Origin: Thermococcus sp.
Lineage (GTDB): Archaea; Methanobacteriota_B; Thermococci; Thermococcales; Thermococcaceae
Length of the DNA stretch: 5,773 nt
Direction: 5' to 3'
Assembly (NCBI GenBank): GCA_027074805.1
Contig: JALTCK010000123.1
Location: forward strand, 1 to 5,773
Shown: one piece after another, positions 1-4,383 of the stretch
How the letters are laid out: each line of letters begins with the position of its first letter
Position numbering within the stretch: the stretch's first letter is position 1
Translations under genes and position numbers: made by a program
Notes under the pieces: generated by a model
Database searches by the model: none
What the model saw: the letters and a program-made list of their open reading frames with translations, nothing else
Told to the model about the DNA's origin: nothing

Positions 1-128
1 GTTCGATTAAGACCATAATAGCCCATATGCTGTTTATCATAGAGTATTCCACCAAAATATTCAAGCCTAATAACATAGTTAGGGTCCAATTGTACCACCG
101 ATTCCGGGTCAAGTAAAACCTTTTCCAT
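1..128 (-). CDS. PqqD-like peptide chaperone, RiPP recognition element (partial, C-terminus off left edge)
   Basis: This is the first 42 codons of a gene that runs off the left edge; no stop is seen. The segment YVIRLEYFGGILYD followed by GYYGLN resembles the N-terminal part of PqqD-family proteins (typically a Tyr-Val-x-Arg-x-Glu, Gly-Gly-x-Leu-Tyr pattern, then Gly and Leu-Asn). These are about 90-residue winged-helix RiPP recognition elements that hold a precursor leader for a radical SAM maturase. The ATG at 128 is chosen because GGGGGTG lies six bases upstream (136-142 on the plus strand), the usual Thermococcales arrangement. An in-frame ATG near 184 has no ribosome binding site. The 32-residue ORF at 187-285 ends 58 bases upstream on the same strand, fitting a precursor-chaperone operon with the maturase further left. 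The family call rests on a short segment; a fused PqqD-radical SAM protein cannot be excluded. Confidence 0.62.
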   Translation of the reverse strand, partial: MEKVLLDPESVVQLDPNYVIRLEYFGGILYDKQHMGYYGLNR

Positions 129-151
129 ACCTCCACACCCCCAAATATGTA

Positions 152-166
152 TTAAAAAGATAAAGG
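152..166 (-). terminator. T-rich tract between small ORF and chaperone (possible attenuator)
   Basis: On the minus strand the spacer between the 32-residue ORF and the chaperone carries CCTTTATCTTTTTAA. Archaeal transcription can end at short T-runs without a hairpin, so this could let most transcripts stop after the precursor gene and give more peptide than chaperone. The same bases could instead form a weak TATA element for the chaperone. The sequence alone does not decide. Confidence 0.25.
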
Positions 167-186
167 AAGGCCAATAAACCATAATG

Positions 187-285
187 TCAAAGTGGTAATT
201 TGCCCCAAAGTCCCCATATGGTCCACTGGGTCTTCTTGCTTTTCAGGGGAACTATCTTCGGCTTCTCAAACGGTATTGCCTTCAT
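187..285 (-). CDS. Putative RiPP precursor peptide with tandem Trp triads (32 aa)
   Basis: The ORF is 33 codons including TGA. It starts MKAIPFEKPKIVPLKSKK and ends TQWTIWGLWGKLPL. Support for translation: GAGGTGG at 291-297 with six bases between GAGGTG and the ATG, and a good TATA box at 320-327 predicting a transcript start near 297. The first 18 residues are Lys-rich and lack Trp, like a leader. The last 14 hold Trp21, Trp24 and Trp27 at a strict three-residue step, then Gly-Lys. Spaced aromatic-x-x units are substrates for three-residue cyclophane (triceptide) radical SAM enzymes, and Trp-Gly-Lys is the crosslinked motif of streptococcal tryglysin. The PqqD-like chaperone just downstream gives the context. 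There is no signal peptide, membrane segment or Cys. I do not recognise the peptide as a named family. It could be an unrelated small protein, but start signals, composition and neighbour agree. Confidence 0.7.
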   Translation of the reverse strand: MKAIPFEKPKIVPLKSKKTQWTIWGLWGKLPL

Positions 286-317
286 GGGAACCACCTCAAA
301 ATAAATTGAAGATAAAC

Positions 318-332
318 TCATATTTAAGTTTT
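318..332 (-). promoter_or_regulatory. Promoter of the small-peptide operon (BRE/TATA)
   Basis: The minus strand reads AAAACTTAAATATGAG, a purine-rich BRE-like stretch followed by the TATA element TTAAATAT (320-327). The expected start of transcription about 25 bases downstream falls near 297, immediately before the GAGGTGG ribosome binding site. The leader would be about 12 bases, the same layout as the MTA phosphorylase promoter in this window. Confidence 0.6.
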
Positions 333-418
333 ACGCTTTATTATAGCATGACCATTTTTTTTCAATACGTCACAAAAGAGATTACTCAAAAAGTATTTGA
401 CCAACCACACGCTAGATT

Positions 419-440
419 AAAAACGTAGAAAAGGAAAACA
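419..440 (-). terminator. T-rich terminator after the MTA phosphorylase gene
   Basis: About 25-45 bases past the stop of the MTA phosphorylase gene the minus strand carries GTTTTCC, TTTTC and CGTTTTT in succession. There is no strong hairpin. Clustered T-runs are the usual intrinsic stop signal for archaeal RNA polymerase, so this probably separates the phosphorylase transcript from the small-peptide operon. Confidence 0.42.
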
Positions 441-464
441 ATCTCAGAGAGTAATTCCAAAAGC

Positions 465-1238
465 TCACACGAACATGCTCTTCAGCACGTCGGCACAGCC
501 GCACTTCCTCTCTTCAGGAATGCGCGGAATGGCCTTCTTGAGCAGCTCCTGGACCTTGTAGTTGTTCTCGGCCATGACCTTGAGAACTTCCTGGGCATCG
601 ACCGGCTTGTCGGCCCAGACGTCGTAGTCGGTAACCGTTGCGATGTTCGCGTAGCACATTCCGAGCTCGCGCGCGAGGTTTATCTCCGGGACGAGGGTCA
701 TTCCGATGATGTGGGCGTACTGTCTGAACATGAAGCTCTCGGCACGAGTTGAAAAGCGTGGCCCTTCAATGCAGACATATGTACCCTTCTCGTGGACGGG
801 GAAGCCCAGTTCCTTGGCAGTTTCGTAGAATATCCTCCTCATCTCGGGGCAGAAGGGGTCAGCCATGCTCACGTGGGCCACTTTGGGGCCGTTGTAGAAG
901 GTGTACTCCCTCTTCTTCGTGAAGTCGATGAACTGGTCGGTTATGACAATGTCGCCCGGCTTGTACTCCTCGCGGAGCGAGCCAACCGCTGTAACGCCGA
1001 TGACGCGCTCAACGCCAAGCTCGTGGAGCGCCCAGATGTTTGCCCTGTAGGGAACCTCGTGCGGCGGGAACTCGTGGTTCTTCCCGTGCCTCGGAATGAA
1101 GGCAACCTCAACGCCCCCGATTTCGCCTATTTCCACTGGAGCGGACGGCCTGCCATATGGGGTGTGAACCTTCACAGTCTCCTTGGGCTCGAAGACGCCG
1201 TAAACCCCAGAACCGCCGATGATACCGATCTTCACCAT
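465..1238 (-). CDS. mtnP: S-methyl-5'-thioadenosine phosphorylase
   Basis: The enzyme splits methylthioadenosine with phosphate into adenine and methylthioribose-1-phosphate, salvaging the by-product of polyamine synthesis in the cytoplasm. The 257-residue protein matches the usual length of archaeal MTAP. It has the phosphate-loop start IGIIGGSGVY (4-13), PRHG (49-52), IEGPRFSTRAE (157-167), the purine-site GMTLVPEINLARE (179-191) and TDYD (203-206), whose Asp favours 6-amino purines over the inosine/guanosine type. Cys130, Cys195 and a C-terminal Cys-Gly-Cys (246-248) fit the disulfides, including a CXC pair, reported to stabilise hyperthermophilic family members. I chose ATG at 1238 because GGGTGAT sits just before it. 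A GTG at 1247 in the same frame overlaps that ribosome binding site and would add three residues. The gene is divergent from the PAC2 gene and has its own promoter. Methylthioinosine preference is possible but less likely. Confidence 0.95.
   Translation of the reverse strand: MVKIGIIGGSGVYGVFEPKETVKVHTPYGRPSAPVEIGEIGGVEVAFIPRHGKNHEFPPHEVPYRANIWALHELGVERVIGVTAVGSLREEYKPGDIVITDQFIDFTKKREYTFYNGPKVAHVSMADPFCPEMRRIFYETAKELGFPVHEKGTYVCIEGPRFSTRAESFMFRQYAHIIGMTLVPEINLARELGMCYANIATVTDYDVWADKPVDAQEVLKVMAENNYKVQELLKKAIPRIPEERKCGCADVLKSMFV
1129..1141 (-). other. ORB-like Orc1/Cdc6 motif inside the MTA phosphorylase gene
   Basis: The minus strand reads CTCCAGTGGAAAT, identical in its first 12 bases to the full ORB at 5522-5548. 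Ten bases further on the same strand is a GGGGG run (1114-1118), where the full ORB has its G-run after eight bases. The bases encode conserved protein (APVEIGEIGGV), so the match may partly reflect codons. It is the only intragenic copy with a G-run nearby. Confidence 0.4.
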
Positions 1239-1268
1239 AGACATCACCCTGTAAAAATACCGCCCGAG

Positions 1269-1278
1269 TTATTTAAGG
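1269..1278 (-). promoter_or_regulatory. TATA box of the MTA phosphorylase promoter
   Basis: The minus strand reads CCTTAAATAAC. Transcription would start about 25 bases on, near 1248, directly before the GGGTGAT ribosome binding site and the ATG at 1238, giving a leader of about ten bases. Confidence 0.62.
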
Positions 1279-1285
1279 GTTGCCT

Positions 1286-1297
1286 TTCCAGTGGAAA
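1286..1297 (+). other. Mini-ORB between divergent promoters
   Basis: TTCCAGTGGAAA matches the core of the origin recognition boxes at the right end of the window and is nearly palindromic. It lies between the leftward TATA box at 1269-1278 and the rightward one at 1312-1319. A bound Orc1/Cdc6 would sit against the BRE side of both promoters. The intergenic position means no protein constraint explains the match. Confidence 0.6.
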
Positions 1298-1307
1298 GCG
1301 GGCTCCG

Positions 1308-1319
1308 AAAATTTAATAA
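1308..1319 (+). promoter_or_regulatory. BRE/TATA promoter of the PAC2 operon
   Basis: GAAAATTTAATAAC gives a purine-rich BRE and the TATA element TTTAATAA (1312-1319). The start of transcription is expected near 1340, just before GGGGGTG (1341-1347), which serves the GTG start codon at 1353. Confidence 0.6.
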
Positions 1320-1352
1320 CCTTTTGAAACTAAACGTTGTGGGGGTGAGAGC

Positions 1353-2081
1353 GTGGAGAACGGAAAACCCGTCAAGCTGATACTGCCCGAGGTTAAGAAT
1401 CCGATCCTCATAGAGGGCTACCCCGGAGTGGGACTCGTGGGGCATATAGCGGCCAACTTCCTAGTGAGAGAGCTCGGCATGGAAATGATAGGCTACGTGG
1501 AGAGCCCCTTCATTCCGCCGATGGCCCTCATACTGGAGGGAAAGCCGAACCCACCGCTGCGTTTCTACGGAAAGGACAACGTGATAGTGGCGGTGGCGGA
1601 CATCTACGTTCCCCCGACGCTCGTGAACGAAATAGCCAGGGAGCTCGTGAACTACCTCAAGGAGATGAACGCCGGGAAGGTCGTCTCGATGGGGGGAATC
1701 GGGATAGGCTTCTTCAAGGAGCAGATGGACGTCTGGGGCGTCGGGGCGAGGGAGGAGCTCAACAAAGAGCTCGAGGAGAACGGGGTCAAGTTACTCCAGT
1801 ACGGCTCGATAATGGGGATGAGCGGGAAGCTCCTCTGGGAGGCCAGTAGGGAGGACCTTGATGCCTATGTCATCCTAGGAGAGACCTTCGGGGACAGACC
1901 AGACCCGAGGGCGGCCGCCAATGTTATTGAGGCCTTGAAAAAGCTCGTCCCACTGGAGGTCTCTACGGAACCCCTCCTCCAGGAGGCCAGGGCCATAGAA
2001 GAGCAACTCCGGAGGATGCACGAGCAGATGGAGCAGGCGAGAAGGAAGGCGGAAAAGCAGTACGAGAGCATATACCTGTGA
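1353..2081 (+). CDS. PAC2-family proteasome assembly chaperone homologue (PbaA/PbaB type)
   Basis: This 242-residue cytoplasmic protein belongs to the archaeal PAC2 family, homologues of eukaryotic proteasome-assembly chaperones. The Pyrococcus proteins PbaA and PbaB are of this type, and PbaB activates the 20S proteasome. Visible marks are the N-terminal GYPGVGLVG loop (22-30), SPFIPP (51-56), SMGGIGIG (112-119) and GETFGDRPDPRAAANVIEAL (176-195). From about 205 a charged helix, probably coiled coil, runs to the end. The last three residues, Ile-Tyr-Leu, fit the HbYX pattern (hydrophobic, Tyr, any residue) by which activators dock into pockets of the proteasome alpha ring. The start is GTG, supported by GGGGGTG five bases upstream. 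It leads a two-gene operon; the next gene starts nine bases after its stop, with the ribosome binding site overlapping that stop. Whether it is the PbaA or the PbaB orthologue I cannot decide. Confidence 0.87.
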   Translation: MENGKPVKLILPEVKNPILIEGYPGVGLVGHIAANFLVRELGMEMIGYVESPFIPPMALILEGKPNPPLRFYGKDNVIVAVADIYVPPTLVNEIARELVNYLKEMNAGKVVSMGGIGIGFFKEQMDVWGVGAREELNKELEENGVKLLQYGSIMGMSGKLLWEASREDLDAYVILGETFGDRPDPRAAANVIEALKKLVPLEVSTEPLLQEARAIEEQLRRMHEQMEQARRKAEKQYESIYL

Positions 2082-2090
2082 GGTGAGAGC

Positions 2091-2474
2091 ATGGAGGCCA
2101 TAGTTCTGGCGGGACTGGCCAGGCGCGTTCTGGATGAGCTCATGAGAAGCCCTTACAGGACCATAGAGCTCAGGAGTGCAAGGAACGTCTTGGCCATCGA
2201 TGAGGCCCTCCAGAGGGCCATGAGGCTCTTCCTTACTTACGACCCCTCCAGTGACGTCGATATCGGGACCGAGGGACTTCTGGCAGAGCTCCTGGGGGCG
2301 GAGAAGCTCGAAACAAGGATACCCTGGGAAGAAAGCGATGAAAGGGAAGTGACAGTCTGCAGGGCCAAGGTTCGTCTTGTAGGCCTGGGAAGGGTCGTTG
2401 AGGTAGAGAGGGGGAAGGAAATAACCATTGTGAAAGTTAGGGAGCTCCTGCCCCACGAAATGGGGATGAGCTAA
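2091..2474 (+). CDS. Hypothetical protein in operon with PAC2 protein
   Basis: I do not recognise this 127-residue protein. It is probably soluble: no signal peptide, membrane segment or zinc motif. Residues 1-50 look helical and basic, with one Arg-rich stretch (RTIELRSARN, 23-32). After an acidic loop (54-62) and a second short helical part, residues 87-120 look like beta strands (TVCRAKVRLVGLGRVVEVE, then EITIVKV). The ATG at 2091 has GAGGTGA at 2080-2086, overlapping the PAC2 stop codon, so the two genes are probably translated from one mRNA. Codon use looks like that of its neighbours, so it appears native. Its stop overlaps the stop of convergent nucS by four bases. Linkage suggests a role with the PAC2 protein or proteasome, but nothing in the sequence shows it. 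Confidence 0.85.
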   Translation: MEAIVLAGLARRVLDELMRSPYRTIELRSARNVLAIDEALQRAMRLFLTYDPSSDVDIGTEGLLAELLGAEKLETRIPWEESDEREVTVCRAKVRLVGLGRVVEVERGKEITIVKVRELLPHEMGMS

Positions 2475-3223
2475 AAGAGCGTTGTCTGCCTCCCCCAGCC
2501 TCTTTTTTCCCTCTTAGGAGGCTTTATAGCCCTGAACTCGAGACCCTCTTTCTCAAGGAGCTTCTTGGCACCCCCGGTTATTGATGGGGCAACCAGGATT
2601 CCACGAACGTTCTCGTTCTCTTTCCTGAGGGCCTCCACATACCTTTTGAGCTGGCTCACCGCATGGAGGTCCGCCTTGCGCCTCTTGAGCTCAACGACGA
2701 CGAGGTTTCCACCCGAGTCCCTGCCGAGGAGGTCGACTATCCCCCTCCCAATGTCCTTCTCCTTCGCCAAGGCCCTGAAGCCGGGCTCTATCATCTCGGG
2801 GTTGTTGAATAGCATCTCCAGCATCTCGGCCTCGCTGCCAGTCAAAGCCAGGGCCTCGTAATCCTCGGCCCTGAAAATCGCCGCCATATAGACGTCTTCG
2901 AGCTCAACCTCGAGAATTTCCCGGGGCTTTTTCCTGAGGGAGCGCACCACCACGGAATCGTCCTCCACGTGAAAGCTTATGAAGCTCCCGGGAGGTTGCC
3001 AGTTCACAGGCTCTCGTTTTTCCTTTTGGTGAACGAGAAAGGTTCCGTCAGGCTTTATCATAACGACCCGGTCACCGGAGCCGAGCTCGCTCTTGGCCCG
3101 TCCATCATAGTGGACCTTACAGCGGGCAAAGATAACTACAAGGGAGTGGGTGATTAGGCCCTCTTCCAGGAGCTCGAGGAGTTCGCCGCGTGAGGGGTTG
3201 AGTACGGATTTTACCTTTGACAT
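2471..3223 (-). CDS. nucS: NucS/EndoMS DNA endonuclease
   Basis: This is the 250-residue archaeal NucS/EndoMS, which acts on branched or flapped DNA and, in Thermococcus, makes a double-strand cut at mismatches, tethered to PCNA. The N-terminal DNA-binding and dimer domain spans about 1-115 and includes the conserved IFARCKVHYDGRAKSELG (31-48) and EPVNWQPPGSF (71-81). The C-terminal RecB-like nuclease domain (about 127-235) has GIVDLLGRD (161-169) and VVVELKRRKAD (175-185); Asp164, Glu178 and Lys180 form the metal-binding D-ExK site, with QLKRY (191-195) following. The last residues, GRQTTLF, give a C-terminal PCNA-interacting motif (QxxLF). No Shine-Dalgarno sequence precedes the ATG at 3223, but a TATA-like element about 27 bases upstream suggests a leaderless mRNA. 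The gene follows radA after 35 bases, so read-through is also possible. Confidence 0.95.
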   Translation of the reverse strand: MSKVKSVLNPSRGELLELLEEGLITHSLVVIFARCKVHYDGRAKSELGSGDRVVMIKPDGTFLVHQKEKREPVNWQPPGSFISFHVEDDSVVVRSLRKKPREILEVELEDVYMAAIFRAEDYEALALTGSEAEMLEMLFNNPEMIEPGFRALAKEKDIGRGIVDLLGRDSGGNLVVVELKRRKADLHAVSQLKRYVEALRKENENVRGILVAPSITGGAKKLLEKEGLEFRAIKPPKREKRGWGRQTTLF

Positions 3224-3245
3224 GAAAGTGGTAAGAAACGGGGGG

Positions 3246-3254
3246 TTAAAAATC
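3246..3254 (-). promoter_or_regulatory. TATA-like element for leaderless nucS mRNA (or radA terminator)
   Basis: In the 35-base gap after radA the minus strand reads GATTTTTAA, centred about 27 bases before the nucS ATG. That places transcription start at the start codon, matching the missing ribosome binding site. The same T-run could serve as a radA terminator, or both. Confidence 0.4.
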
Positions 3255-3258
3255 TAAC

Positions 3259-4323
3259 TCAGTCCTCGACGCCCTTTTCGGTTATGCGGAATATGGCCTC
3301 CCCCTCAGGGAGGTGCGGGCTGTCTATGAGCCTAGCAACCCTCTTACCTGCCTTGCCCTTCCGGAGGTAGATCCTGAGGGTTGCGCTGTGCGCTAAGATA
3401 TGGCCGCCCACCGGCCTAGTTGGGTCGCCGAAGAAGGCATCTGGCTTGGCCTGAACCTGGTTGGTGACAAAGACTGCAATGTCGTAGAGGTCCGCTATCC
3501 TATGAAGATCGGCGAGATGCTTGGCAAGCTTCTGCTGTCTCTCCGCCAGCGTTCCCCTGCCCACGTACTCGCTTCTGAAGTGAGCCATGAGGGAATCCAC
3601 AATGAGCAACTTTACCGGCCTCTCGCTCTCGGCCTTCTCTTTAATTATCTCCTCCGCCTTTTCAATCAGGAGCATTTGGTGATTGCTGTTGAAAGCCCGG
3701 GCAACGTAGATGTTCTGTAGGACCTGTTCAGGGTCAAGGCCCCTCGCCTCGGCTATCTGCCTTACCCTCTCAGGCCTGAAGGTATTTTCAGTATCTATCC
3801 AGATAACGGAGCCTCCGAGCCCGCCCTCCTCCGGCGGCAGCTGCACCATGACAGCAAGAGTATGGGCAAGCTGGGTCTTTCCACTGCCGAACTCACCGAA
3901 GACCTCAGTTATGGCCTGGGTTTCAACTCCGCCACCGATTAGCTTGTCGAGGCTCTTGCTTCCAGTGGAAATCTTGCCCACCGTTCTCCTCCGCTCCATG
4001 TACTCATCAGCGCGCATGAAGGTCCCAATGTTGGCCGCCTCTCTGGCCGCCTGGATTATCTTTAAAGCGGCCCCCTCGCTTATGCCTGCTATCTCCTTGA
4101 GCTCCATTGGGGAGGCAACCGCTATGGCCTCTATGCTGTCATATCCGGCCTCTCTAAGCTTTTCAGCAGTTGCAGGACCAACACCAGGCAAATCTTCCAG
4201 AGTCTTGATTTCCCCCCCCTTCTTTTTCTTGGTTGAACTTGAGGATGATTCCTCGATGATATCGAGCTCTTCAAACTCGTCGAGCTCCTTTATTTCATTC
4301 CCGACATTCTTTTTCTTTGGCAT
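3259..4323 (-). CDS. radA: DNA repair and recombination protein RadA (intein-free)
   Basis: RadA is the archaeal Rad51/RecA recombinase that forms filaments on single-stranded DNA and drives strand exchange. Counting 354 residues from the ATG: an acidic and Ser/Lys-rich tail (1-36, with five Ser then TKKKK), a helix-hairpin-helix domain (about 40-98, LPGVGPATAEKL and IAGISEGAALKI), the polymerisation motif FMRADE (102-107), Walker A GEFGSGKT (143-150), Walker B LLIVDS (239-244), loop L1 around SEYVGRGTLAERQQ (251-264), and loop L2 with RPVGGHILAHS (303-313). There is no intein, unlike some Pyrococcus RadA proteins. ATG at 4323 is preferred because GGGGTG sits six bases upstream; a GTG at 4332 in frame is part of that ribosome binding site. 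The gene has its own promoter and a palindrome over the predicted start of transcription. It lies between nucS and the channel gene, near the putative origin. Confidence 0.97.
   Translation of the reverse strand: MPKKKNVGNEIKELDEFEELDIIEESSSSSTKKKKGGEIKTLEDLPGVGPATAEKLREAGYDSIEAIAVASPMELKEIAGISEGAALKIIQAAREAANIGTFMRADEYMERRRTVGKISTGSKSLDKLIGGGVETQAITEVFGEFGSGKTQLAHTLAVMVQLPPEEGGLGGSVIWIDTENTFRPERVRQIAEARGLDPEQVLQNIYVARAFNSNHQMLLIEKAEEIIKEKAESERPVKLLIVDSLMAHFRSEYVGRGTLAERQQKLAKHLADLHRIADLYDIAVFVTNQVQAKPDAFFGDPTRPVGGHILAHSATLRIYLRKGKAGKRVARLIDSPHLPEGEAIFRITEKGVED
3960..3971 (+). other. Mini-ORB motif inside radA
   Basis: TTCCAGTGGAAA is an exact 12-base copy of the mini-ORBs at 1286 and 5478. 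It lies in the codons for Lys-Ile-Ser-Thr-Gly-Ser (residues 117-122) of RadA, a conserved protein segment, so codon constraint may contribute. No G-run follows. Confidence 0.38.
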
Positions 4324-4347
4324 CTCACTCACCCCAATACCTTCTGA

Positions 4348-4364
4348 GTTGGTAAAATACCAAC
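4348..4364. promoter_or_regulatory. Perfect inverted repeat in the radA promoter, likely operator
   Basis: GTTGGTAAAATACCAAC has seven-base arms that pair exactly around AAA. It begins two bases downstream of the radA TATA element and ends at the predicted start of transcription, a classic place for a repressor to block RNA polymerase. I cannot name the regulator: it fits neither the SurR pattern GTTnnnAAC nor the TrmBL1 pattern TATCAC-N5-GTGATA. Confidence 0.5.
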
Positions 4365-4365
4365 C

Positions 4366-4376
4366 GTTAAATACTT
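4366..4376 (-). promoter_or_regulatory. TATA box of the radA promoter
   Basis: The minus strand reads GTAAAGTATTTAACGG, a BRE-like stretch and the TATA element TATTTAAC. The transcript should start near 4345, followed by the GGGGTG ribosome binding site and the ATG at 4323. The element begins only about 10 bases after the channel gene's stop, so radA can be transcribed on its own or by read-through. Confidence 0.58.
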
Positions 4377-4383
4377 TACCCAG

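Noticed and set aside
192..428. Plus-strand open frame of 78 codons across the AT-rich left flank
   Set aside because: No ribosome binding site or TATA box in place, unusual composition, and it is antisense to the better supported 32-residue ORF and its promoter.
1239..1247. GTG at 1247 or ATG at 1244 as MTA phosphorylase start
   Set aside because: Both overlap GGGTGAT, the ribosome binding site for ATG 1238, which gives the usual 257-residue length.
792..1316. Plus-strand open frame of 174 codons antisense to the MTA phosphorylase gene
   Set aside because: It is a by-product of GC-rich codons of a clear enzyme gene and has no start signals.
1948..1958. ORB-like CTCCAGTGGGA on the minus strand in the PAC2 gene
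   Set aside because: One mismatch in an 11-base core and no G-run; it encodes ordinary protein sequence.
1875..2456. Minus-strand open frame of 193 codons under the PAC2 operon
   Set aside because: It overlaps two supported genes with ribosome binding sites; its own start has none and the product shows no motif.
3878..3886. TTTCCACTG in radA resembling half an ORB
   Set aside because: It is the Gly-Ser-Gly-Lys codons of Walker A and stops matching after nine bases.
4141..4323. RadA N-terminal Ser and Lys runs as a frameshift or insertion
   Set aside because: Reading frame is intact and the helix-hairpin-helix domain follows normally; a variable acidic tail is usual for archaeal RadA.
4324..4332. 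GTG at 4332 as radA start
   Set aside because: It is part of the GGGGTGAGTG ribosome binding region; the ATG at 4323 has standard spacing.
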